This document shows, in pieces, positions 34,812 through 42,574 of a stretch of 64,000 nucleotides of DNA. The notes under the pieces are model-generated. The model saw only the letters and a program-made list of their open reading frames with translations, was not told the origin of the DNA and did not search any database. The stretch is from Enterovirga rhinocerotis (GTDB lineage Bacteria > Pseudomonadota > Alphaproteobacteria > Rhizobiales > Beijerinckiaceae): contig NZ_SNZR01000011.1 in assembly GCF_004363955.1 (NCBI RefSeq), forward strand, positions 186,001-250,000, read 5' to 3'. Position 1 is the stretch's first letter. Each line of letters opens with the position of its first letter. The translations under genes were made by a program, and so were the position numbers.

Positions 34812-35435
34812 TCAGAACTTCACCGAAGGCGGACGGTCGGCGCCCTCCGTCGCGGAGAAGGTCTCCATGGGCTTGGCGGAGGGGTAGAAGATCGCCGCGA
34901 TCCAGCGGCCGGGGATCGTCGTGACCTCGGTGTTGAAGGCCTGGACGGTGCCGATATAGTCGCGCCGCGCGACGGCGATGCGGTTCTCGGTGCCCTCGAG
35001 CTGCGATTGCAGGGCGAGGAAGTTCTGGTTCGACTTGAGGTCCGGATAGGCCTCGACGGTCGCGATCAGCCGCCCGAGCGCGCCGGACAGCTGGGACTGC
35101 GCCGCCTGGAATTCCTTGAACTTCGCCGGATCGGTGATGGTCGAGGCGTCGACCTTGATCGAGGTGGCCTTGGCGCGCGCTTCCGTCACCTGGGTGAGGA
35201 CGTCGCTCTCCTGCTTGGCGTAGCCTTTGACCGTCTCGACGAGGTTCGGGATGAGGTCCGCCCGGCGCTGGTACTGGTTCTGCACCTCCGCCCAGGCCGC
35301 CTTGGCGCGTTCCTGGAGGGTCGGCACGTTGTTGATCCCGCAGCCCGCCGTGGTCAGCGCGACGAGCACCGCCGCCGCAAGGGAGCGCCACCGGACGACA
35401 CGTCCCGACATCGCACCAGCCATCGCACTTGCCAT
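34812..35435 (-). CDS. lemA: LemA family lipoprotein
   Basis: A 207-residue LemA protein. The lipobox LTTAGC predicts lipid anchoring; family blocks are AWAEVQNQYQRRADLIPNLVETVKGYA, YPDLKSNQNFLALQSQLEGTENRIAVARRDY, and PGRWIAAIFYPSAKPMETF. The mature domain is a helical bundle exposed to the periplasm. ATGs at 35435, 35423 and 35411 are all possible. It is first in the lemA-TPM-TPM operon. Confidence 0.9.
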   Translation of the reverse strand: MASAMAGAMSGRVVRWRSLAAAVLVALTTAGCGINNVPTLQERAKAAWAEVQNQYQRRADLIPNLVETVKGYAKQESDVLTQVTEARAKATSIKVDASTITDPAKFKEFQAAQSQLSGALGRLIATVEAYPDLKSNQNFLALQSQLEGTENRIAVARRDYIGTVQAFNTEVTTIPGRWIAAIFYPSAKPMETFSATEGADRPPSVKF

Positions 35436-35436
35436 G

Positions 35437-37215
35437 TTATCGTCCTTCCGCTGCGGTGCCTCGCTGGCGCGGATCTGCCGCGCCGGCGAGCCCCTCTTCC
35501 GTGACCGCCACCGAATTGGCGGAGCCTGAGGTCCGGCCGACGACGACCTTGTGACCCCAGGCTCTCAGGAGCGACAACGTATCAGGAGACAGGCCGGTTT
35601 CCACCAGCAGCGCATCCGGCCTCCACTGGTGATGGATGCGCGGTGCCGTGACCGCCTCGGCGAGGTTCTGGCCGAAATCGACCACGCCCAGGATCACCTG
35701 GAGCACCGTGGTGATGATGCGGCTGCCGCCGGGGCTGCCGGTCACGAGCACGAGCTTGCCGTCCCGGAACAGGAAGGTCGGCGTCATGCTCGAGAGCGGC
35801 CGTGCGCCCGGCGCCACCGTGTTGGGCTCCCCGCCGACGAGGCCATAGGCGTTCACCGCGCCGGCCTTGGCGGCGAAATCATCCATTTCGTTGTTGAGCA
35901 GCACGCCCGTGCCGGCGGCGACGAGGCCGAGCCCGTAGGAGAAGTTGAGCGTCGTCGTGGTCGAGGTCGCGTTGCCGTCGCGGTCGACGATGGAGAAATG
36001 CGTCGTCTCGGCGGATTCGTAGGGGAGGGGATCGCCCGCCGCGACCTCGCCGGCAGGGCGCGCCCGATCGGGATCGATCGCCGCGCGGAGCTTGGCCGCA
36101 TAGGCCTTCGAGGTCAGCCCGGAGACCGGCACCTTCACCCGGTCCGGATCGCCGAGCCAGGCGGCGCGGTCGGCATAGGCGGGCTTCATCGCCTCGGCCA
36201 TCAGGTGATAGGCCGCCGCACTGCCGGCCCCGAGCCCGGCGAGGTCGTATCCTTCGAGGATGTTCAGGATCTGGATGAGGTGGACGCCGCCCGAGCTCGG
36301 CGGCGGCATGGTGACGATCTCGTGGCCGCGATAGCGCCCGCGCACGGGCTGCCGCAGCAAGGGGCGGTAGGCGGCGAGATCGGACGGCGCCATGATCCCG
36401 CCCGCGGCCTTCACGGCGGCGGCGATCTTCTCGGCGACCGGGCCCTCGTAGAAGGCACGCGGGCCCTCCTTCATGATCGCCGCGAGGGTCCCTGCGAGAT
36501 CGCGCTGCACCAGGGTCTCGCCGGCCGCGACGGGCTCGCCGTTCGGGTAGAAGACCGCGCGGCTCGCCTCGTGACGCCCGAGGCGCCCCGAGGCCCGGAT
36601 CGAGCGGGCGAGATCGTCCTCGACGACGAAACCCTCGCGGGCCAGCCTCTCGGCCGGCTCGATCAGCTGCGCGAGGGTGAAGCGGCCCGAGCCGTAGCGC
36701 TCGAGCGCGAAGGCCATGCCGGCGACCGAGCCCGGCACGCCGACGGACAGGCCCGTATCCCGCGACTTCGCCGGGTCGGGCTCGCCGCTCGGCAGGAGGA
36801 ACATGTCGCGCGTGGCCTTGGCCGGCGCGGTCTCGCGGTAATCGACGGCGATGGTCTCGGAGCGCTCGCGATCCGTCCCGGCGCGGTGGATCAGCATGAA
36901 GCCGCCGCCGCCGAGATTGCCCGCCTGAGGCAGCGTGACGGCGAGCGCGAAATGCACCGCGACGGCGGCATCGACCGCGTTGCCGCCGCGCTGGAGGATG
37001 TCGAGCCCGACCCGTGTCGCCCGCCCCTCCTGGCTCGACACCATGCCATCCCGGCCGAGCACCGGCAGCAGCCGCGCCATCTGCGAGGGGATCGGCGCGG
37101 GCCGTGCCGAGGGCATGCCCGGCGGCCCGTCCTGGGCGCGGGAGGCGACGGGAGCGACAGCGAGGATCAGGAGCCACGCGGCCGCGAGGGCGGCGTAGCG
37201 GAACGGCGTCGGCAT
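35437..37215 (-). CDS. ggt: gamma-glutamyltransferase
   Basis: A 592-residue exported proenzyme. A signal peptide ends near ASRAQ. The large subunit has SQEGRATRVGLDILQRGGNAVDAAVAVHFAL. Self-cleavage is expected before the Thr of ESAETTHFSIVDRDGNA. The small subunit includes GVLLNNEMDDF, LSSMTPTFLF and GSPGGSRIITTVLQ. It removes gamma-glutamyl groups from glutathione in the periplasm. Its stop lies one base from the LemA start, so lemA may be read from the same transcript. Confidence 0.92.
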   Translation of the reverse strand: MPTPFRYAALAAAWLLILAVAPVASRAQDGPPGMPSARPAPIPSQMARLLPVLGRDGMVSSQEGRATRVGLDILQRGGNAVDAAVAVHFALAVTLPQAGNLGGGGFMLIHRAGTDRERSETIAVDYRETAPAKATRDMFLLPSGEPDPAKSRDTGLSVGVPGSVAGMAFALERYGSGRFTLAQLIEPAERLAREGFVVEDDLARSIRASGRLGRHEASRAVFYPNGEPVAAGETLVQRDLAGTLAAIMKEGPRAFYEGPVAEKIAAAVKAAGGIMAPSDLAAYRPLLRQPVRGRYRGHEIVTMPPPSSGGVHLIQILNILEGYDLAGLGAGSAAAYHLMAEAMKPAYADRAAWLGDPDRVKVPVSGLTSKAYAAKLRAAIDPDRARPAGEVAAGDPLPYESAETTHFSIVDRDGNATSTTTTLNFSYGLGLVAAGTGVLLNNEMDDFAAKAGAVNAYGLVGGEPNTVAPGARPLSSMTPTFLFRDGKLVLVTGSPGGSRIITTVLQVILGVVDFGQNLAEAVTAPRIHHQWRPDALLVETGLSPDTLSLLRAWGHKVVVGRTSGSANSVAVTEEGLAGAADPRQRGTAAEGR

Positions 37216-37286
37216 GGCCCGACATGCCACGAAAGGCGTGGCGGGCTGAAGGCGGCCGCGTGTCACGCCGCCCCGCGGATGGTCGA

Positions 37287-37523
37287 TCAGCCGAAGAACG
37301 CGCCCAGGACGAGCACCGCGAGCGCCACGAGGCCGAGCGCGACGATGATCCCCGCATAGACGGTCGCGACGAGGGCGAACAGGAAGGTCGACAGGCCGCC
37401 GATGATCGCGCCGATCGCGAGATGGCCCGGCCCCCGCCGCCAATGCGCGATTGCGGCTCCGAGCCCCGCGCCGGCGGCGGTGATGATGCCCACGAGGGCC
37501 ATGGCGCTGCCCGTGAAGTCCAT
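37287..37523 (-). CDS. small membrane protein, 78 residues
   Basis: Two to three hydrophobic segments (MALVGIITAAGAGLGAAIA, IGAIIGGLSTFLFALVATVYAGIIVALGL) and no known domain. ATG 37523 has GAGGGG well placed upstream; the ATG at 37535 does not. It lies upstream of ggt on the same strand with a 71-base gap. Confidence 0.6.
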   Translation of the reverse strand: MDFTGSAMALVGIITAAGAGLGAAIAHWRRGPGHLAIGAIIGGLSTFLFALVATVYAGIIVALGLVALAVLVLGAFFG

Positions 37524-37621
37524 GAAACCCCTCATCCTCGCGGCGGCGTGTGGCCTCGCTTTGGGGCCATGCTATGGCTCGTCGGCGCGCCGCGACAGAA
37601 TCGGCGCCGAAGGTCGCTCGC

Positions 37622-38263
37622 ATGGCTATCCTGCCCGATTCCGGCACGCTGCTGGCCTACAGCATCGCCTGCCTCGTGCTCTTCGCGACACCCGGCCCCG
37701 ATATGAGCCTGTTCCTGTCGCGGACGATGACGGGCGGCAGGGCAGCCGGCCTCGCGGCCATGGCCGGTGCGATGGTGGGGTGCTGCGTGCACACCGTCGT
37801 CGCGGCCTTGGGCCTCTCCGCCCTGATCGCAGCCTCGACCACGGCCTTCACGATCCTCAAGGTCGTCGGGGCGCTCTACCTCCTCTGGCTCGCCATCGAT
37901 GCGATCCGGCGCGGATCGGCGCTCTCGCTCGACGCGGGAGCGCGCGCCGCGCCCTCGCTCTGGCGGACCTTCCTCGTCGGGATCGGCATCAACCTCACCA
38001 ATCCCAAGGTCGTCCTGTTCTTCGTGACCTTCCTGCCGCAATTCGTCGATCCGCACGACCCGCATGCCCCGGCCAAGCTCTTCGTGCTCGGCCTCTACTT
38101 CGTCGTGCTGTCGACCCCGCTCGCCGCACTGATGGTGCTGCTGGCCGATCGCTTCATCGCCGTGCTCACCCGCCGCCGCTGGGTCTCGCGCACCCTCGAC
38201 TACGCCTTCGCGGGAATCTTCGCCGTCTTCGCCATCCGCATCGCGCTGATCCCCTCGCGTTGA
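37622..38263 (+). CDS. LysE/RhtB family amino acid exporter
   Basis: A 213-residue inner-membrane protein of about six segments with the family signature ATPGPDMSLFLSRTMTGGRAAGLAAMAGAMVG and GIGINLTNPKVVLFFVTFLPQFV. It exports amino acids or derivatives; which one cannot be read from sequence. ATG 37622 begins directly before the first helix. Confidence 0.88.
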   Translation: MAILPDSGTLLAYSIACLVLFATPGPDMSLFLSRTMTGGRAAGLAAMAGAMVGCCVHTVVAALGLSALIAASTTAFTILKVVGALYLLWLAIDAIRRGSALSLDAGARAAPSLWRTFLVGIGINLTNPKVVLFFVTFLPQFVDPHDPHAPAKLFVLGLYFVVLSTPLAALMVLLADRFIAVLTRRRWVSRTLDYAFAGIFAVFAIRIALIPSR

Positions 38264-38306
38264 GAACGGAAATGCCCGATCCGCACCGAAATCGCGCCGG
38301 GATTGC

Positions 38307-38336
38307 TTGACAGGGAAGGGGCCTCGTCCCTATAGC
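38307..38336 (+). promoter_or_regulatory. sigma-70 promoter of tRNA-Met
   Basis: TTGACA (38307-38312), an 18-base spacer, then TATAGC (38331-38336), 24 bases before the mature tRNA 5' end. The -35 box is perfect. Confidence 0.7.
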
Positions 38337-38360
38337 GCCGGTCTTCGGTACGCCGAGAGC

Positions 38361-38437
38361 GGCGGAGTAGCTCAGTTGGTTAGAGCAGGGGAATCATAAT
38401 CCCCGTGTCGGGGGTTCGAGTCCCTCCTCCGCTACCA
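38361..38437 (+). tRNA. tRNA-Met (anticodon CAT, elongator type)
   Basis: A 77-base cloverleaf: acceptor GGCGGAG / CTCCGCT with a G1-U72 wobble, anticodon loop ATCATAA, T-loop TTCGAGT, encoded CCA. The paired position 1-72 argues against initiator tRNA, which has an unpaired C1-A72. CAT anticodon could also be tRNA-Ile2, but the sequence resembles alphaproteobacterial elongator tRNA-Met. Confidence 0.93.
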
Positions 38438-38778
38438 TCAAAATCCGCGAGTCAGGTCAGCGGTTAGGCAGTCTTCCGCTGCCACGTGCGGGCGCCGCGC
38501 GTCTTCCTTCGGAAACGGCATTCTACGATCTCGGCAGGTCTTCGGATCGGTGGTTGCCGGGCGGCACGGGGTTTTGCCGCCGAACGCGGTCGCGGCGAGG
38601 CTGCGGCGCGCACCGGACACGGCGCAGCCTCGGATCAGGGCCGCGTTGCCGCGTCGGGCTGGTCGCCGGCGGAACTCGGCATCGAGCGAGTCCGCGCGGT
38701 GGGGCATCCTTTATCGTCGTTCGACGCGCAGGCGGGACACGCGCGTCACCGAAGACGGGCGTGACCGGCCCGGCCGCC
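38438..38778. other. intergenic stretch, nothing recognised
   Basis: About 340 bases between tRNA-Met and the DUF3126 gene. No conserved frame, RNA or repeat was identified on either strand. Confidence 0.5.
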
Positions 38779-38991
38779 TCAGCCTTCGAGGTCCTCGGCC
38801 AGGATCGCCATGTCGAAATTGAAGGAGCGGTCGCCGTCCTCGTCGTCGACGGAGATCACGCCCACGAATTCCTCGCCGATATAGACCTCGGCCGAATCCT
38901 TCTTCCGAGGGCGGGCCGCCACGCGGATGGAGTGGTTTCCGAAGGTGCGCCGCAGGAAGCGCTCGAGCTTTGCGAGTTCTGTCTTGTCCAA
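38779..38991 (-). CDS. DUF3126 family protein
   Basis: A 70-residue protein: DKTELAKLERFLRRTFGN, then VAARPRKKDSAEVYIGEEFVGV and DRSFNFDMAILAEDLE. This matches the small alphaproteobacterial family DUF3126 over its full usual length when a TTG at 38991 is used. A farther TTG at 39063 would add 24 basic residues not seen in the family. It follows cysE on the same strand, a common neighbour. Function unknown. Confidence 0.8.
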   Translation of the reverse strand: MDKTELAKLERFLRRTFGNHSIRVAARPRKKDSAEVYIGEEFVGVISVDDEDGDRSFNFDMAILAEDLEG

Positions 38992-39081
38992 CGTCAGATC
39001 CCGGTTCGGCCGATCCCCGATCGGCGGTCGCGGGGGCTTGCCACGGGGACGATGCCGCCGCAACCCCGGGGCGCATCGGCC

Positions 39082-39912
39082 TCAGGCCTGCGCCATGGCC
39101 GAGAGGATCTGGTCCATGGTGCGGGCGGGTTCGGCGCAGCCCGCGGTGCCGACGACCCGCGCCGGCACGCCCGCGACGGTCGTCTTCGGCGGCACCTCCT
39201 GCAGCACGACGGATCCGGCGGCGATGCGCGAGCATTGCCCCACCTGGATGTTGCCGAGGATCTTCGCCCCGGCTCCGATCAGGACGCCATTGCCGATCTT
39301 CGGGTGCCGGTCGGCCTTCTCCTTGCCGGTGCCGCCGAGCGTGACGCCGTGCAGCATGGAGACGTCATCCCCGATCGTCGCGGTCTGACCGACGACGAGC
39401 CCGGTCGCGTGGTCGAGGAAGATGCCGCGCCCGATCCGCGCCGCCGGATGGATGTCGCACTGGAAGACCTCGGAGGCCCGGCTCTGGAAATAGAGCGCGA
39501 CGTCGCGGCGGCCGGAGATCCAGAGGGCGTGGGCCAGCCGATAGGTCTGGATGGCGTGGAAGCCCTTGAAATAGAGCACCGGCTCGATCAGCCGCGAGCA
39601 GGCGGGATCGCGATCGGCGACGGCCAGGATGTCGGCGCGGAACGCCTCGCCGATGGCCCGGTCATGCTCGGCGAAATCGCGGTAGGTCTGCGCGATGAGG
39701 TCTGAAGGCATCGCCGGATGGCCGAGCCGGCTCGCGACCCGGTGGATCACTGCCCCGTCCAGGCTGTCGTGATTGAGGATCGTCGTGACGATGAAGGTGG
39801 CGAGCGCCGGCTCGGCGCGCACGACCGCCTCCGCCTCCGAGCGGATCCGCGTCCAGACCGGATCGACGACGCCCGCGACGTCGGCGCGGCGGCGGGAGAG
39901 CATCTGCGACAT
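39082..39912 (-). CDS. cysE: serine O-acetyltransferase
   Basis: A 276-residue enzyme: N-terminal helical SATase domain (DPVWTRIRSEAEAVVRAEPALA) and a left-handed beta-helix of hexapeptide repeats (DIHPAARIGRGIFLDHATGLVVG, IGNGVLIGAGAKILGNI). Active-site His residues lie in DHATG and MLHGVTLGG. It makes O-acetylserine, the first step of cysteine synthesis, in the cytoplasm. GAAGG precedes ATG 39912; other in-frame ATGs at 39927 and 39903 are possible. Confidence 0.93.
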   Translation of the reverse strand: MSQMLSRRRADVAGVVDPVWTRIRSEAEAVVRAEPALATFIVTTILNHDSLDGAVIHRVASRLGHPAMPSDLIAQTYRDFAEHDRAIGEAFRADILAVADRDPACSRLIEPVLYFKGFHAIQTYRLAHALWISGRRDVALYFQSRASEVFQCDIHPAARIGRGIFLDHATGLVVGQTATIGDDVSMLHGVTLGGTGKEKADRHPKIGNGVLIGAGAKILGNIQVGQCSRIAAGSVVLQEVPPKTTVAGVPARVVGTAGCAEPARTMDQILSAMAQA

Positions 39913-40171
39913 GGCGCCTTCCTTCATGGCCGATGCGGGACGCCTCGCCGGGGGCGGACGGGAGTGCATCGTTTCCCGGCCAGCCCAACGAAGAGACGAA
40001 CGCCCTTCGTCCACCCTAGCACGGAGAGGATGATCGTTCGAAGCCCGCGGCGCCTCTTCGGCGCACGGGAAGTGGCGGCGCGGCCGGCCGGCGGCCCCGC
40101 CATGTGCGATTTGTCACCCGAGCGCAGCTCTTGCAACCGGACCGCTCGCGGCGACGCCGCGTGTCGTCGCG

Positions 40172-40957
40172 TCAGGGCCGCTCGGCAAGGAAGGCCAGCA
40201 CCCCGGCCTTGTGGGTCCTGTCGCCGACGGCGAGGTTGTGATCGCGGCCCGGGATGTCGAGCACCTTGGCGCCGGGGATCAGGGCGGCGAGCTCGGCTGC
40301 GGAGCCTGCGATCGGATCGTTCGTGCCGACGGAGACGAGCGTCGGCACGCGGATCGCCCCGACATCGTCCCGCGACAGCGTCTGCCGCGTGCCGCGGATG
40401 CAGGCGGCGAGCGCCTTCAGATCCTGCCTGTTCGTCTCCGCGAAGGCCCGGAACATGCGCTGCGTCGGCTCGGTGAGGTCGTCGAGCGAGGGAACCTCCA
40501 TGGCATCCGCGATGCCGGGCGGCAGCCCGACGCCCTCGACGAGGTGGATGCCGAGGCCGCCGAGGAGGCACGAGCGCACGCGCTCGGGATGTTCGAGCGT
40601 CAGGAAGGCGGTGATGCGCGAGCCCATCGAATAGCCCATCACGTCGGCCTGCCAGATGCCCAGATGGTCGAGCAGCGCCCGCGCGTCCTCCGCCATCGTC
40701 GAGGTGTCGTAATCCGACGGCTCGTAGAACTTCTGGCTGCGGCCGTGCCCGCGATTGTCGAAGGCGACGACCCGGTAGCCGGCCCGCGTCAGCGTCGTCG
40801 CCCAGTTCGGATTGACCCAGTTCACCCCATGGGTCGAGGCGAAGCCGTGGATCAGGAGGATCGGATCTCCGCCTCCCGGCCCGTCCTCCGCCGGCAGGTC
40901 GATATAGGCGATCTCGGCCTCGCCGACCTTGGCGAGCTGCGGCACGAGCGCATTCAT
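40172..40957 (-). CDS. alpha/beta-fold hydrolase
   Basis: A 261-residue hydrolase. Oxyanion region LLIHGFASTHGVNW, nucleophile elbow GYSMGS, acid near VGTNDPIAG, and catalytic His in IPGRDHNLAVG. It has no signal peptide from ATG 40957, which has GGAG 8 bases upstream; an in-frame start at 41029 is also possible. The substrate is unknown. Confidence 0.82.
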   Translation of the reverse strand: MNALVPQLAKVGEAEIAYIDLPAEDGPGGGDPILLIHGFASTHGVNWVNPNWATTLTRAGYRVVAFDNRGHGRSQKFYEPSDYDTSTMAEDARALLDHLGIWQADVMGYSMGSRITAFLTLEHPERVRSCLLGGLGIHLVEGVGLPPGIADAMEVPSLDDLTEPTQRMFRAFAETNRQDLKALAACIRGTRQTLSRDDVGAIRVPTLVSVGTNDPIAGSAAELAALIPGAKVLDIPGRDHNLAVGDRTHKAGVLAFLAERP

Positions 40958-41079
40958 GCCCGTCGCTCCGAACCGGAGCGCGGCGCGGGCATTGAAGCCG
41001 AGGCCGTGCCATGCGAGAGAGCGGACCACCGCCGCGCCGCCGGCCGCCGCGGCGCAGCAGCATCGAGGTTTCGGGCGAG

Positions 41080-41325
41080 ATGGCTTCTTCGGGCGTTCCG
41101 CATTTCCACAACGATCCGGGCGTTCGCGAGATTCATGTCGGCTCGCGCGAGTTCATGTGCATCGGGGCGACGCCTCCCTTCGACCACCCGCATATCTTCA
41201 TCGACATGGGGTCGGGCGACGAGGCCATCTGCTCCTATTGCGGGACGCTGTACAAGTTCAAGCAGAGCCTCGCCGACGGCCAGGCCGAGCCCGAATCCTG
41301 CCTCTGGCACGACCAGGCCGCCTGA
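41080..41325 (+). CDS. zinc-finger domain protein (NDUFS6-like)
   Basis: An 81-residue protein with the CHCC zinc-finger pattern: FMCIGATPPFDHPHIFIDMG followed by CSYCGTLYKF. It is the bacterial counterpart of the NDUFS6 accessory subunit of respiratory complex I, so it may help assemble or stabilise that complex. GCGAGATG context gives ATG 41080. It is 30 bases upstream of the FAD monooxygenase gene, on the same strand. Confidence 0.85.
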   Translation: MASSGVPHFHNDPGVREIHVGSREFMCIGATPPFDHPHIFIDMGSGDEAICSYCGTLYKFKQSLADGQAEPESCLWHDQAA

Positions 41326-41355
41326 GCGGCGAGCCTTCATCCGCCGGAGCCTGCC

Positions 41356-42543
41356 GTGAGGATCGCGATCGTCGGCGCGGGCATCGCCGGCCTGACGAGC
41401 GCGCTCGCCTTCTCGGGGCGGGGCCACGAGATCACGCTGCTCGAGCGCCGCACGGGATTCGGCGAGACGGGCGCGGGCATCCAGCTCTCGCCGAACGCGA
41501 CGGGAATCCTGCTCTCCCTCGGGCTCGGCCCCGCGCTCCGACGCTGCGCCTGCGAGCCGGACGGGATGACCATCCGCGCTCTTCGTGACGGACGCCGCAT
41601 CGGCGGCGTCGCGTTCGGCCCCTCCATGCGGGACCGCTTCGGGGCGCCCTATCTCGCTCTCTCCCGCTCCGACCTGCACACAATCCTGCTCGATGCGGTG
41701 CGTGCCCGGCCCGACATCCTGATCCGGGTCGGGCGCGGCGCCAACGCGGTCTCGGAGCGGGACGGCGTGGCCCAGATCGAGGGCGAATCGGCCGGAGGCC
41801 AGCAGGGCAGCGTCGTTGCCGATCTCGTGATCGGGGCGGACGGCGTCGTCTCGCGCATGCGGGCCTCGCTCGGCGAGGATGTCCCGCCGGCCTATTCTGG
41901 ATTCGCGGCCTATCGGGCGGTTCTGCCGGCGGAGGCCCGGCCGGCGGGCTTCGGGCCGGACGAGACGGGCCTCTGGCTCGGACCCGGCGCCCATGTCGTG
42001 CATTACCCGGTCGCGGCGGGACGGCAGCTCAATCTCGTGGTCGTCGCTAGTCGACCGAAACCGTCCGAGGGCTGGTCGCGCGAGGCGAGCCCGGACGAGG
42101 TCATGGCCGCGCTCGCCCGCGCCCACCCGGATCTGCGTGCGCTTGCGGGCCGGGCCGAGGCGTGGTCGGCCTGGTCGCTCTTCACCCACACCGCCCGGCG
42201 GCTCGGCCGCGGCCGGGTCGCTCTCGTGGGCGATGCGGCCCATCCAGTCCTGCCGTTCCTGGCCCAGGGGGGCGGCCTCGCGATCGAGGACGCGGCCCAT
42301 CTCGCGGCGCTGGTCGGCTCCGACCCCGCCGCCGTCCCGGACGCGGTCGCCGCCTATGCGCGGGCGCGCCTGCCGCGCGTGCGGCGGGTTCAGCAGGCGG
42401 CTCGCTCCAACGGGCGCGTCTACCACGCCTCCGGCCTCGTCGCCCTCGGCCGCAACCTCGTCATGCGCCGCCTCGGACCCGAGGGCATGCGCGAGCGCTA
42501 CGCCTGGCTCTACGGCTGGACGCCGCCCGCGCCGAAGGCCTGA
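41356..42543 (+). CDS. FAD-dependent monooxygenase (salicylate hydroxylase-like)
   Basis: A 395-residue flavoprotein of the UbiH/PHBH group. Dinucleotide motif IVGAGIAGLTSALAF, the DG motif DLVIGADGVVSRMR, and the FAD-ribityl motif VALVGDAAHPVLPFLAQGGGLAIEDA. It hydroxylates an aromatic substrate using NAD(P)H and O2; a specific substrate cannot be named. GTG 41356 is preceded by GGAG with 6-base spacing. Confidence 0.88.
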   Translation: MRIAIVGAGIAGLTSALAFSGRGHEITLLERRTGFGETGAGIQLSPNATGILLSLGLGPALRRCACEPDGMTIRALRDGRRIGGVAFGPSMRDRFGAPYLALSRSDLHTILLDAVRARPDILIRVGRGANAVSERDGVAQIEGESAGGQQGSVVADLVIGADGVVSRMRASLGEDVPPAYSGFAAYRAVLPAEARPAGFGPDETGLWLGPGAHVVHYPVAAGRQLNLVVVASRPKPSEGWSREASPDEVMAALARAHPDLRALAGRAEAWSAWSLFTHTARRLGRGRVALVGDAAHPVLPFLAQGGGLAIEDAAHLAALVGSDPAAVPDAVAAYARARLPRVRRVQQAARSNGRVYHASGLVALGRNLVMRRLGPEGMRERYAWLYGWTPPAPKA

Positions 42544-42574
42544 TCCGCGACGCGCACACGGCGGGGCCGGGCCG

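Noticed and set aside
35551-37359. A 602-codon + strand frame opposite gamma-glutamyltransferase
   Set aside because: Antisense shadow of a well-conserved enzyme; no start signal or family.
38361-38437. Initiator tRNA-fMet
   Set aside because: Positions 1 and 72 pair (G-U) and the anticodon stem is not the three-GC initiator type, so an elongator is favoured.
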